A stretch of 64,000 bases of DNA from Fimenecus sp036652055 (GTDB lineage: Bacteria; Bacillota; Clostridia; Oscillospirales; Acutalibacteraceae): NCBI GenBank assembly GCA_036652055.1, contig JAVVWP010000008.1:1-64000 (forward strand), in the 5' to 3' direction. The notes beneath the pieces are model-generated. The model was not told the origin of the DNA. It saw only the letters and a list, made by a program, of their open reading frames with translations, and did no database searches. A program made the position numbers and the translations under genes. This document shows, piece by piece, positions 26,912 to 35,728 of the stretch (positions are counted from its first letter, which is position 1; the number at the start of each line of letters is the position of its first letter).

Positions 26912-27517
26912 ATGAAAAATTTAAAATCAATTCTTCCTCGTGCGGCACTTTTATTATTAATTTTCACAATAGTATGCGGAGTTTTATATACAGGTGCTGT
27001 TACAGGAATTGCACAGATTATTTTTCCTGAGAAGGCAAACGGAAGCATCATTGAAGTTGATGGTAAAAAATATGGCTCAGAGCTTTTAGGGCAACAATAT
27101 AATGATGAAAAGCATATGTGGGGGCGTATTATGAACATTGACATTTCTACATACAAAGATAAAAATGGTAAAACTCTAATGTACGCCTCCCCTTCTAATA
27201 TAAGCCCTGCAAGCGAAAAATATGAAAAGTTAGTTGCAGAGCGTGTTGAAATGATAAAAAAAGCAAACCCTCAAATGAACGAAACAGCCATTCCAGTAGA
27301 CCTTGTTACTTGTTCAGGAAGCGGTCTTGACCCTCATATTTCACCTGTTGCTGCCGAATATCAAATTAAAAGGCTTGCTTCTGCTAATGGAATTTCAACT
27401 GACAGTGTCAAAGAAATTATAAAAAAATGCACAAGCGGTAGATTTTTAGGTGTGTTTGGCGAAGAAACCGTTAATGTATTAAAGGTCAACTTAATGCTTG
27501 ATGGAATATTAAAATAA
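26912..27517 (+). CDS. kdpC: Potassium-transporting ATPase subunit KdpC
   Basis: A 201-residue subunit: one N-terminal transmembrane helix (AALLLLIFTIVCGVLYTGAV), then an external domain with GSELLGQQY, VTCSGSGLDPHISP and the ending GRFLGVFGEETVNVLKVNLML. KdpC is thought to assist ATP or K+ affinity of the complex. It lies nine bases after kdpB with AAGGAG upstream. Confidence 0.96.
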   Translation: MKNLKSILPRAALLLLIFTIVCGVLYTGAVTGIAQIIFPEKANGSIIEVDGKKYGSELLGQQYNDEKHMWGRIMNIDISTYKDKNGKTLMYASPSNISPASEKYEKLVAERVEMIKKANPQMNETAIPVDLVTCSGSGLDPHISPVAAEYQIKRLASANGISTDSVKEIIKKCTSGRFLGVFGEETVNVLKVNLMLDGILK

Positions 27518-27598
27518 AAGCAAAATAAAATTATATTATTTTAAGCAAATATGTTGTATAATAAAATTAAAATCAAATGCAGAAAGTGTGGCGATAAT

Positions 27599-30298
27599 AT
27601 GGAAGATTTGAGAGCTAATCCTAATCAAATATTGAAAAACATATCTGAAGATGAAACTGCAAAAGTAAGAGGCCATTTAAGAATATTCTTTGGCTATGCC
27701 GCAGGAGTTGGAAAAACCTATGCCATGTTAAAAGCTGCACATTCTGCTAAAAGGCGTAATGTTGATGTTGTTGTCGGCTATGCAGAGCCACATCAGCGTG
27801 TTCAAACGATTTCACTTCTTGATGGGCTTGAACAAATTCCTACTCTAAAGATAAACCATAAAGGTATTGTTTTAAATGAGTTTGATTTAGATGCTACTAT
27901 CGCTCGCTCTCCAAAGCTTGTTTTGGTTGATGAGCTTGCACACACAAATGCCGATGGTTGCAGACACACAAAGCGTTATCAAGATGTTGAGGAGCTTCTT
28001 AAAGCAGGAATTGATGTTTACACAACTGTAAATGTTCAACACATTGAAAGCTTAAACGATATGGTTGCATCTATTACTGGCATTACGGTTAGTGAAAGAA
28101 TACCTGACCATATCTTTGATGACGCTGCACAAGTGGAACTTGTTGATATTGAACCTGAAGAACTTATTGAACGCTTAAAGGCAGGCAAAATCTATAAAGC
28201 TGGTCAAGCACAAAAAGCACTCGGAAATTTTTTTGATGTCAAAAATCTTACTGCACTTCGTGAAATTGCTCTAAGGCGATGTGCCGACAGAGTTAATAAA
28301 ATGGCTGAAAAAACACGAACAACCGTAAGTGGTGACTTTTATACTGATGAGCATATTTTAGTTTGTCTTTCATCCTCCCCCACAAATCCAAAAATAATCA
28401 GAACAGCTGCACGAATGGCAAATGCTTTTAGAGGAAGTTTTACTGCTCTTTTTGTAGAAACTCCAACATTTAGTTCTATGAGCGAGGAAAACATTAAAAG
28501 ACTTAGAAATAATATAAGGCTCGCTGAGCAGTTAGGTGCTAAAATTGAAACGGTTTATGGTGATGATATTCCCTTCCAAATTTCTGAATTTGCAAGGCTT
28601 TCTGGCGTTTCAAAAATTGTTTTAGGCAGAAATAATGCAAAAAGGAAACATATTTTTAGCAAACCTTCGCTTACCGAAAAGCTTACCATTGCCGCACCAA
28701 ATCTTGATATTTACATAATTCCCGACAAAGAGGTAAGCATTTATAGAGAACGAAAGGAAAAATCACGGCCACAAAATATTAAAACTATTTTATTTGATGT
28801 TCTTAAAAGTTTTGCTGTGCTTTTGGCAACCACATTAGTTGGTTTCGTTTTTAATTTGCTTAATTTTAGTGAAGCTAATATTATAACCGTTTATATTTTA
28901 GGTGTGTTGATTATTTCAATTATAACCACTCGCCGAAAATACAGCCTTATTTCATCTATCGTCAGTGTGCTTACATTTAACTTCTTTTTCACAGAGCCAA
29001 AATTCACATTAAATGCTTATGATTCGGGTTATCCTGCTACATTTTTAATTATGTTTGTTGCAGCTTTTATAACGAGCAGTTTAGCTGTAAAAATTAAACA
29101 AAATGCTAAAAAATCTGCAAGCATTGCTTATCGCACAAAGGTGCTGTTAGAAACAAATCAGCTTCTTCAAAAAGCAACAGATAAAAATGAAATCGTATCT
29201 TTTACATCAAATCAGCTAACAAAACTTCTTCAAAAAAATATTGTTTTTTACACAGTAAACGGTGATGAGCTTTCAACGCCATCTATATATATTGTAAATT
29301 CAGAAGAAGAAACGAACTTTCTTACTAATGATAATGAACGAGCTGTTGCAGCGTGGGTTTTTAAAAACAACAAGCACGCAGGAGCTACCACTAATACTCT
29401 TGGAAATGCGAAATGTCTTTATCTTGCAGTGCGTGTAAATGATACTGTTTATGCGGTTGTCGGCATTGAAATTGCCGGAGAAGAACTTGATGCCTTAGAA
29501 AATAATATTGTGCTTTCTATTTTAGGCGAATGTGGTTTAGCTCTTGAAAATGAAGAAGCGATTGCACAAAGAGAAAAAGCTGCTATACTTGCAAAAAATG
29601 AACAGCTTAGGGCAAATCTTCTTCGCTCTATTTCTCATGACCTTAGAACTCCACTTACTTCAATTTCTGGCAATGCAGGTATTCTTTTATCAAGTGGTGA
29701 TGCCATTGATAACGAAAAAAAAGTTAAGCTTTATACAGATATTTATGACGATTCATTATGGCTTATAAATCTCGTTGAAAATCTTCTTTCTGTAACTCGA
29801 ATTGAAGATGGGACAATGAAATTAAATACTAATGCAGAGCTTATAGATGAAGTTATTAATGAAGCATTAGAACATATTAATAGAAAAAGTTCTGAACATA
29901 AAATCATTGTTTTGCACCCGCAAGAATTTATTTTAGCTAAAATGGACGCAAGGCTTATTGTTCAGGTAATTATTAATATTGTTGATAATGCTATAAAATA
30001 CACGCCTATCGGTTCTGAAATTACCATAGAAACATCTAAAAAAAATGACAAGGTAATAGTTAAAATTTCAGATAATGGCGATGGAATTAATGATGAAGCA
30101 AAAGTAAGAATATTTGATATGTTTTATACTGCAAACACAAAATTAGCCGATAGCAGACGAGGGCTTGGGCTTGGACTTGCACTATGTAAGTCAATTATCA
30201 CTGCTCACGGTGGAGATATAACTGTGTATGATAATAAACCAAAGGGAGCAGTTTTTAGTTTTACACTACCATCAAAGGAGGTAAATGTTTATGAATAA
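27599..30298 (+). CDS. kdpD: Sensor histidine kinase KdpD
   Basis: An 899-residue KdpD: an N-terminal KdpD domain with Walker A YAAGVGKTYAML, a universal-stress-protein domain (~residues 245-360), four helices (~400-500), a GAF-like region, the phospho-acceptor motif SISHDLRTPLTS and ATPase boxes NIVDNAIKYTP and GLGLGLALCKS. The USP domain keeps S-x-S, then exactly 20 residues, then FTAL-F, close to the SxS-X20-FTAxY motif described for c-di-AMP binding in Staphylococcus KdpD. I start at the ATG at 27599; the frame extends to 27551, but a TATAAT at 27557-27562 lies inside that extension. It overlaps kdpE by eight bases. Confidence 0.95.
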   Translation: MEDLRANPNQILKNISEDETAKVRGHLRIFFGYAAGVGKTYAMLKAAHSAKRRNVDVVVGYAEPHQRVQTISLLDGLEQIPTLKINHKGIVLNEFDLDATIARSPKLVLVDELAHTNADGCRHTKRYQDVEELLKAGIDVYTTVNVQHIESLNDMVASITGITVSERIPDHIFDDAAQVELVDIEPEELIERLKAGKIYKAGQAQKALGNFFDVKNLTALREIALRRCADRVNKMAEKTRTTVSGDFYTDEHILVCLSSSPTNPKIIRTAARMANAFRGSFTALFVETPTFSSMSEENIKRLRNNIRLAEQLGAKIETVYGDDIPFQISEFARLSGVSKIVLGRNNAKRKHIFSKPSLTEKLTIAAPNLDIYIIPDKEVSIYRERKEKSRPQNIKTILFDVLKSFAVLLATTLVGFVFNLLNFSEANIITVYILGVLIISIITTRRKYSLISSIVSVLTFNFFFTEPKFTLNAYDSGYPATFLIMFVAAFITSSLAVKIKQNAKKSASIAYRTKVLLETNQLLQKATDKNEIVSFTSNQLTKLLQKNIVFYTVNGDELSTPSIYIVNSEEETNFLTNDNERAVAAWVFKNNKHAGATTNTLGNAKCLYLAVRVNDTVYAVVGIEIAGEELDALENNIVLSILGECGLALENEEAIAQREKAAILAKNEQLRANLLRSISHDLRTPLTSISGNAGILLSSGDAIDNEKKVKLYTDIYDDSLWLINLVENLLSVTRIEDGTMKLNTNAELIDEVINEALEHINRKSSEHKIIVLHPQEFILAKMDARLIVQVIINIVDNAIKYTPIGSEITIETSKKNDKVIVKISDNGDGINDEAKVRIFDMFYTANTKLADSRRGLGLGLALCKSIITAHGGDITVYDNKPKGAVFSFTLPSKEVNVYE

Positions 30299-30989
30299 GC
30301 CACTTGTCTTAGTTGTTGAAGATGATTCGGCAATTAGAAATTTAATCGCTACAACTCTTGAAACACACGATTATAAATTTCACACCGCTGATTGTGGCGA
30401 AGCTGCTATACTTGAGGCGGTTTCACACAATCCCGATGTTGTTTTGCTTGATTTAGGTCTTCCCGATATTGACGGAATAGATATTATTAAAAAAATTCGC
30501 ACTTGGTCTAAAATGCCTATTATTGTTATTAGTGCAAGGAGTGAGGACACTGACAAAATAGATGCTCTTGACGCAGGTGCTGATGACTATATTACAAAGC
30601 CTTTTTCTGTTGAAGAACTGCTTGCAAGGCTTCGTGTAACTTTCAGACGGCTAAACTATGTGCAATCTTCTGAAAATGTTGAAAATTCAGTATTTACAAA
30701 TGGTGATTTGAAAATAGATTATGCCTCTGGCTGTGTTTATATTTCTGATGATGAGCTTCATCTGACTCCAATAGAATACAAGCTAATTTGTCTGCTTTCT
30801 AAAAATGTAGGCAAGGTTCTCACTCATACTTTTATTACAAGAGAAATTTGGGGTAGTGCTTGGGATAATGATGTTGCTTCGCTTCGGGTTTTTATGGCAA
30901 CTCTTCGTAAAAAGATTGAAAAAGACCCTACATCACCACAATATATTCAAACTCATGTTGGAGTTGGCTATAGAATGCTCAGAGTTTAA
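30291..30989 (+). CDS. kdpE: Response regulator KdpE
   Basis: An OmpR-family regulator of 232 residues: receiver domain with VVEDD, phospho-acceptor Asp in VLLDLGLPDIDG and Lys in YITKPFSVEE, then a winged helix (~residues 130-230: LTPIEYKLICLLSKN, LRVFMATLRKKIE). It would activate kdpFABC from the phased hexamers at 22523-22550. ATG at 30291 is nine bases after AGGAGG; an in-frame ATG two codons upstream sits too close to that site. Confidence 0.95.
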   Translation: MNKPLVLVVEDDSAIRNLIATTLETHDYKFHTADCGEAAILEAVSHNPDVVLLDLGLPDIDGIDIIKKIRTWSKMPIIVISARSEDTDKIDALDAGADDYITKPFSVEELLARLRVTFRRLNYVQSSENVENSVFTNGDLKIDYASGCVYISDDELHLTPIEYKLICLLSKNVGKVLTHTFITREIWGSAWDNDVASLRVFMATLRKKIEKDPTSPQYIQTHVGVGYRMLRV

Positions 30990-31017
30990 AATATCGCAAA
31001 AGCAAAATAATAAACAT

Positions 31018-31058
31018 AAAAAGGTGCAGGATTTTTTAAGTCCTACACCTTTATTTTA
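31018..31058 (+). terminator. Intrinsic terminator after kdpE
   Basis: Arms 31019-31031 (AAAGGTG-C-AGGA) and 31041-31052 (TCCT-A-CACCTTT) around a T-rich loop, followed by TATTTTATCTTTT. Confidence 0.8.
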
Positions 31059-31088
31059 TCTTTTAAAATGAAATTGAATAATAAATTT

Positions 31089-31280
31089 TTATTTGTCTTT
31101 TTTCGGCTCGTCTAAAAATTTATTTAATGCATAATCCAAAATATAGTTTTTATCTATATTAAAGCTGTGAATTTTTTGCCCGTATTTTTTTGCTGCATTT
31201 TTTGACGCTACACAGGTTAGTCCTATTGTTATTGCACCCAAAGTCGCTCCAAAAAGGTTGCTCCACTTGCTTTTTTTCAT
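31089..31280 (-). CDS. Small membrane-anchored hypothetical protein
   Basis: A 63-residue protein with a Lys-rich start (MKKSKWSN), one hydrophobic stretch (LFGATLGAITIGLTCVAS) and a hydrophilic C-terminus ending EPKKDK. I use the ATG at 31280, ten bases after AAAGGA; a TTG three codons earlier sits on top of that site. It follows the DUF6873 gene closely and is probably cotranscribed. Family not recognised. Confidence 0.6.
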   Translation of the reverse strand: MKKSKWSNLFGATLGAITIGLTCVASKNAAKKYGQKIHSFNIDKNYILDYALNKFLDEPKKDK

Positions 31281-31285
31281 TATAT

Positions 31286-32041
31286 TCAATTCCTTTCAAA
31301 TACAGGAATAAAGCTTCCTATATCAATTAATTTTTTACTATTAAGGCATAAAACATCGATTTTATAATTACTTAAAAAATCTTTTATAGACAAAAAATTT
31401 CTATGAGTTTTTATATCACCTATAAACAGCATTTTATTTTTTGAAATAAGCGAACAGCATCCGCCTATAAATCCATAATTGTATCCATTTAAAAGAACAT
31501 CGCCTTTTTCAACCAATAAAACATCAAAGCCATTTTTTAAAAGCTCGGAATTAATATTTACATCATCAGTTATTACTGCATTTTCACAAGCGACCACAAT
31601 AGAACATTTTGTATAGCCCTGTGAAACATCTATTATTTTTAAGTCACTTTCTATTGCAAGCTGTAAAATTTTATTTGAAATCGTTTTTTTGTTACATATA
31701 AGGCTATCTGCAATTCTGACGCAATTTAGCTTAACATCATTAGGATAATCAGCTAAAAAATCGCTATTTTCTATTATTACATTAGCACCAAGCTGATTTA
31801 AGCTTTCAAATAATTCTTTTTGAGATTTTTCAACAAAAAAAGTCTTTTCTCCAAAATAATTACAAAGCAAATCCGTATGAGAGGCAACAGGTTTTTGCAA
31901 GTTTTCACTGCTTTTTGCATAAAGGACTGATATTCCAAGACATTCTAACTCGCTACTAAAGTCACGCATTCCTTCACCTGCTATGATTTTTGTGACTTCA
32001 TTTATCGGAAGATATGGATTTTTTATAAAGTTATTCATCAT
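31286..32041 (-). CDS. DUF6873 (GME-fold) family protein
   Basis: A 251-residue protein matching the DUF6873 pattern: an N-terminal LP-containing strand, SHTDLLCNYFGEKTF, the central VIIENSDFLADYPNDVKLNCVRI, QGYTKCSIVVACENAVITDD, and the glycine-rich NYGFIGGCCSLISKNKMLFIGDI. The family has the fold of amidinotransferases and arginine deiminases. His, Asp and Cys residues occur at conserved positions, but no activity is established and none is claimed. It overlaps nothing and follows radA by 12 bases in a minus-strand operon (cwlD, radA, DUF6873, small membrane protein). Confidence 0.78.
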   Translation of the reverse strand: MMNNFIKNPYLPINEVTKIIAGEGMRDFSSELECLGISVLYAKSSENLQKPVASHTDLLCNYFGEKTFFVEKSQKELFESLNQLGANVIIENSDFLADYPNDVKLNCVRIADSLICNKKTISNKILQLAIESDLKIIDVSQGYTKCSIVVACENAVITDDVNINSELLKNGFDVLLVEKGDVLLNGYNYGFIGGCCSLISKNKMLFIGDIKTHRNFLSIKDFLSNYKIDVLCLNSKKLIDIGSFIPVFERN

Positions 32042-32053
32042 TTTAACGCTGCC

Positions 32054-33430
32054 TTAATCAATAATCGCATTAAAGGCTTGTCTAACATTGCTAACGCCGA
32101 TAACTTCTATATTTGCTTTTAATTTATTACCTATCTTCGTCAAATTATATTTTGGAACAACACATTTTTTAAATCCGAGTTTTTCCGCTTCTTTTATTCT
32201 TTGCTCACAAGCACTAACTGCTCTTATTTCACCGCCAAGTCCTATTTCACCAAAAGCAAGCACACCATCAGGCACTGCATAATCCTTTAGGCTTGACACA
32301 ATCGCCAAAGCGACTGAGAGATCTGATGCAGGCTCATCAATTTTAAGACCTCCGATTATGTTTACATAACAATCCATATTACCGAGAAAATATCCTGCTC
32401 TTTTTTCTAAAACTGCAATAAGCATTGACATTCTGTTATAATCAATTCCTGTTGCCATTCTTCGTGGATTTCCAAATCCTGTTGGAGTTACAAGGCTTTG
32501 AACCTCAGCTAAAATAGGTCTTGTTCCCTCCATAATGCAAGCAACACAAGTCCCCGAAGTGTTTTGAGGCTTTCCGGAAATAAGCATCATTGATGGGTTT
32601 TCGACTTCATTAAGCCCATCGTCGAGCATTTCAAAAACTCCAATTTCATTTGTTGAACCATATCTGTTTTTAACTGCTCTTAAAATTCTATATGATAAAT
32701 TTCTATCACCTTCAAAATACAAAACAGCATCAACAATATGTTCTAAAACCTTTGGGCCTGCAATATTTCCATCTTTGTTTACATGACCTACTATTATTAT
32801 TGGTATATTAAGCACTTTTGCTGTTCGCATAAACAGGTTTGTTGTTTCACGAACTTGAGTTATGCTTCCCGAGGTCGAAGAAATATCAGTAATATTCATT
32901 GTTTGAATTGAGTCAATCATAACTACATCGGGCTTTTCTGTTGCTATAACTTCGCAAATATATTGTGCATCTGTTTCACATAAAATCAATAGATTTTCAG
33001 AAGAAACATGAAGCCTTGTTGCTCTTATTTTAAGCTGATGAGCAGATTCTTCGCCCGAAACATAAAGGATTTTTAGACCTTTTCCTAAATATTCGCATAT
33101 TTGCAAAAGCAGTGTTGATTTTCCTATTCCTGGATCACCACTAAGTAAAACCAAAGAACCTTTAACAAGCCCACCACCCAAAACACGATTAAGTTCGTTA
33201 AGACCTGTATCAAATCTATGTTCTGTATCTGCTTTAATGTCTGATATTGTATATATCTTGCTACGGTTTTCGTTAAATCCCATTTTCTTTTTTGCAGCCG
33301 CATCAGCCTGCGACCTATATTCTTCATTCATTGTGTTCCATTCGTGACAGCCAGGGCATTGCCCAAACCATTTAACTGATTCATATCCACAATCAGAACA
33401 GACGAATACAGATTTTGATTTTATTGCCAT
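32054..33430 (-). CDS. radA: DNA repair protein RadA
   Basis: A 458-residue RecA-related helicase: N-terminal zinc finger CSDCGYESVKWFGQCPGC, Walker A LLSGDPGIGKST, the RadA-specific KNRYGSTNEIGVFEM (KNRFG family motif) and a C-terminal Lon-like domain (~residues 280-455). RadA extends heteroduplex during recombination and helps DNA repair and transformation, where ComEC would supply the DNA. GAGGGAAG precedes the ATG. It lies 13 bases after cwlD. Confidence 0.96.
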   Translation of the reverse strand: MAIKSKSVFVCSDCGYESVKWFGQCPGCHEWNTMNEEYRSQADAAAKKKMGFNENRSKIYTISDIKADTEHRFDTGLNELNRVLGGGLVKGSLVLLSGDPGIGKSTLLLQICEYLGKGLKILYVSGEESAHQLKIRATRLHVSSENLLILCETDAQYICEVIATEKPDVVMIDSIQTMNITDISSTSGSITQVRETTNLFMRTAKVLNIPIIIVGHVNKDGNIAGPKVLEHIVDAVLYFEGDRNLSYRILRAVKNRYGSTNEIGVFEMLDDGLNEVENPSMMLISGKPQNTSGTCVACIMEGTRPILAEVQSLVTPTGFGNPRRMATGIDYNRMSMLIAVLEKRAGYFLGNMDCYVNIIGGLKIDEPASDLSVALAIVSSLKDYAVPDGVLAFGEIGLGGEIRAVSACEQRIKEAEKLGFKKCVVPKYNLTKIGNKLKANIEVIGVSNVRQAFNAIID

Positions 33431-33443
33431 TTTGTTACTTCCC

Positions 33444-34163
33444 TCATTTTATATAGTCTAATATTCCACACGCTATTGAAAATGCCATTTGATTTTGATA
33501 ATTATCGTTTTTTAGTTTTTCAGTTTCATTGACATTAGAAAAAAATCCACATTCAACAAGAACTGCTGGCTTTTTTGCATAAAACAAAAGGTAAATACTA
33601 TTACCTGATTTTTTAATTGTGCGTTTATTTTCAGGCTGAAGTGTATTTATTACAGCGGATTGAATAAATTCTGCAAGCTCTGCACTCTCTGTTGTATTTG
33701 GCGAATAAAAAACTTGAGTGCCAAAAAGAGAACGGTCAGCAAAAAAGTTTTGATGAATGCTAACAAATATCGGATTAGAAGTATTATTCATAATATTCAT
33801 TCTGTTGTGTATATCGGAAACCTTTTTATCTCTAATAGTTTTTGCATCTTCACTATGAATTGAATTGTCATCTGTTCTTGTCATAATAGTATTAACGCCA
33901 AAAGCATTTAAAATATTATAAACCTTAAAAGCAATTTTTAAATTAATATCTTTTTCATTTGTTCCATCTGCTGCAACTGCTCCGCCATCTGCTCCACCGT
34001 GACCTGCATCAATTATCACATTAAATTGCTTATCGCTGTCTATCATCTGCGTAGAATTTATTGTTTTTACTCTTGTACCAGCAGTTATATTAATTAAATA
34101 AAAAGCCAAGCATAAAACAGTTATTAAAACAAATAAACCTTTTTTAATATTTTTCTTATTCAC
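33444..34163 (-). CDS. cwlD: N-acetylmuramoyl-L-alanine amidase, CwlD-like
   Basis: A 239-residue Amidase_3 enzyme: one N-terminal membrane anchor (residues ~8-26), then IIDAGHGGADGGA (first Zn His), GTNEKDINL (Glu), FVSIHQN (second His) and VECGFFSN (catalytic Glu). All ligands are intact. Size and order match CwlD, which makes muramic-delta-lactam in spore cortex; a vegetative wall role is also possible, as no sporulation gene adjoins it. The start is GTG at 34163 after GAGGTGG. Confidence 0.88.
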   Translation of the reverse strand: MNKKNIKKGLFVLITVLCLAFYLINITAGTRVKTINSTQMIDSDKQFNVIIDAGHGGADGGAVAADGTNEKDINLKIAFKVYNILNAFGVNTIMTRTDDNSIHSEDAKTIRDKKVSDIHNRMNIMNNTSNPIFVSIHQNFFADRSLFGTQVFYSPNTTESAELAEFIQSAVINTLQPENKRTIKKSGNSIYLLFYAKKPAVLVECGFFSNVNETEKLKNDNYQNQMAFSIACGILDYIK

Positions 34164-34251
34164 AATACCACCTCAAAAAATTATATGTGATATTGAGCAT
34201 TAATATTATAAACTATTTATGCCTTTTTGACAAGAAATCACTATGGTATTA

Positions 34252-35022
34252 TTATATTTGTTTTAATTTTGCAATAACTTTTTGCGTTTGTGTTCCTCCG
34301 CCAATAAACATACCCCTATTAACACTGCAATCCGCAAAATCTCTGCCATGACTAATCTTTAAATAACAATCATCTGCAAGCCTATTGTTTGTTGGATCGA
34401 TACCTATCCACTTTCCATTGTCAAATATTTCAACCCAAGCGTGAGTTTCACCAACACCTTTTATTATTCCAACAACATACCTTGCAGGAATATCAAAATG
34501 ACGACAAGCAGCAATTAAGATGTGTGAAAAATCTTGACAAACGCCTGCTCCGAGTATTATAGCATTCTCTGCGGTTGTATTAACATTTGTTACAAAGCTT
34601 TTATAGGCAAGTTTTTCGTGCAAGCTTTTCATAATATTAATGGCATTTTCTTTTGCATTATCACCTATTAAAATAGTTTTACAAAAGTCTAAAAGGTTGT
34701 CACCCATTTTTGTATATTGGGATTGATATTTAAAAATTCCATTTAATTCTTCATTCTTTTGTTTTAATAAATCTATTTCTGCATTGCCACTTATTTTTAC
34801 ATAAAATTCAGTATGTGGCTCAATTATCCTATCAGTAAGCACAGAATTACCAAAGCCATCCGTAGTTTTTGTTAAGATATTTTGTGGTGAAATGTCTATT
34901 GTTAAATTTGATATTTTTTGACAATCATTATCAAAAGGTAGACAGCGAAGTGAAAAGCAATGCTTTATAACAGGCATTGAAAAACTAATTTCCATTTGAT
35001 AACTAAATTCTAAAAAAGACAA
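34252..35022 (-). CDS. Transglutaminase-like cysteine peptidase of the ATP-grasp/alpha-E cluster
   Basis: A 256-residue protein: an N-terminal beta-rich domain (~1-110) followed by a transglutaminase core with an intact triad, Cys in GAGVCQDFSHILIAACR, His in GETHAWVEIF and Asp in GIDPTNN. Relatives in the COG2308/alpha-E clusters are predicted to cleave or form peptide-like amide bonds on the cluster's product. The start is TTG at 35022, nine bases after AAAGGA; an ATG nine bases upstream abuts that site. It is the last gene of a three-gene minus-strand operon. Confidence 0.88.
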   Translation of the reverse strand: MSFLEFSYQMEISFSMPVIKHCFSLRCLPFDNDCQKISNLTIDISPQNILTKTTDGFGNSVLTDRIIEPHTEFYVKISGNAEIDLLKQKNEELNGIFKYQSQYTKMGDNLLDFCKTILIGDNAKENAINIMKSLHEKLAYKSFVTNVNTTAENAIILGAGVCQDFSHILIAACRHFDIPARYVVGIIKGVGETHAWVEIFDNGKWIGIDPTNNRLADDCYLKISHGRDFADCSVNRGMFIGGGTQTQKVIAKLKQI

Positions 35023-35035
35023 TATAATCATTCCT

Positions 35036-35728
35036 TTATAAATATTCCGGAATAGTAATAAAAAGCCTTGAAAGCTCATTTTGCAAAACTAACTTATCAT
35101 CTTCAAAATTATCTTTTTCAAATATGATTTGCATTAAATTATTTATGGCTTCAATATTACAATCAATTCCGACCTTGTAAAGCCTGTTAATTAAAATACT
35201 AAATTCTTTTTTGATTAGCTCGGGTGAAAAAGAAAATCTCAAATATAAATCTATTCGCTCTACGCTTCTGCCAAATTTTAAAATATTCCTTGTAGCCTCT
35301 GATTCAACATAATCATCAGCACTCCCCCAAAAAGCAAAAATGCAGTCAAAAACTTCTTGAAATTTAAGCATTGGTGCGGCACTTTCTTCTCCTCTTATCA
35401 TAGCATCAACTGCCATTTGAACATAGGAAAGTGTTTCACTGCTTATTTCATTTCGCATAACAACCGCATTGTCATATGCTAAAAGCAGATTTGAAATTAT
35501 TGAATATGGCTCTTTTTGGTCAAAGAGAAATTTGTTTATAAATTCATTTTTATCAGAATAAGCATTGGCAATGCCGAGCTTATCACAAAAATCTATATAG
35601 GCACTTTCATCTTTATCTATCATTCTATCATAATACTCTGTAAAAATTTTGAGCGTTGTAAACACTCTTTCGACATACCTGCCAAGCCAAAATAAATTGT
35701 CTGTTGATTTTATCGAGATAATACCCAT
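35036..35728 (-). CDS. Alpha-E domain protein
   Basis: A 230-residue all-helical protein of the alpha-E (DUF403) family; the opening TDNLFWLGRYVERVFTTLKI is its hallmark, with further helices including VMRNEISSETLSYVQMAVDAM. The family has no known activity but is nearly always encoded beside a circularly permuted ATP-grasp and a transglutaminase. It overlaps the ATP-grasp gene by 19 bases and is followed after 13 bases by the transglutaminase gene. Confidence 0.92.
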   Translation of the reverse strand: MGIISIKSTDNLFWLGRYVERVFTTLKIFTEYYDRMIDKDESAYIDFCDKLGIANAYSDKNEFINKFLFDQKEPYSIISNLLLAYDNAVVMRNEISSETLSYVQMAVDAMIRGEESAAPMLKFQEVFDCIFAFWGSADDYVESEATRNILKFGRSVERIDLYLRFSFSPELIKKEFSILINRLYKVGIDCNIEAINNLMQIIFEKDNFEDDKLVLQNELSRLFITIPEYL

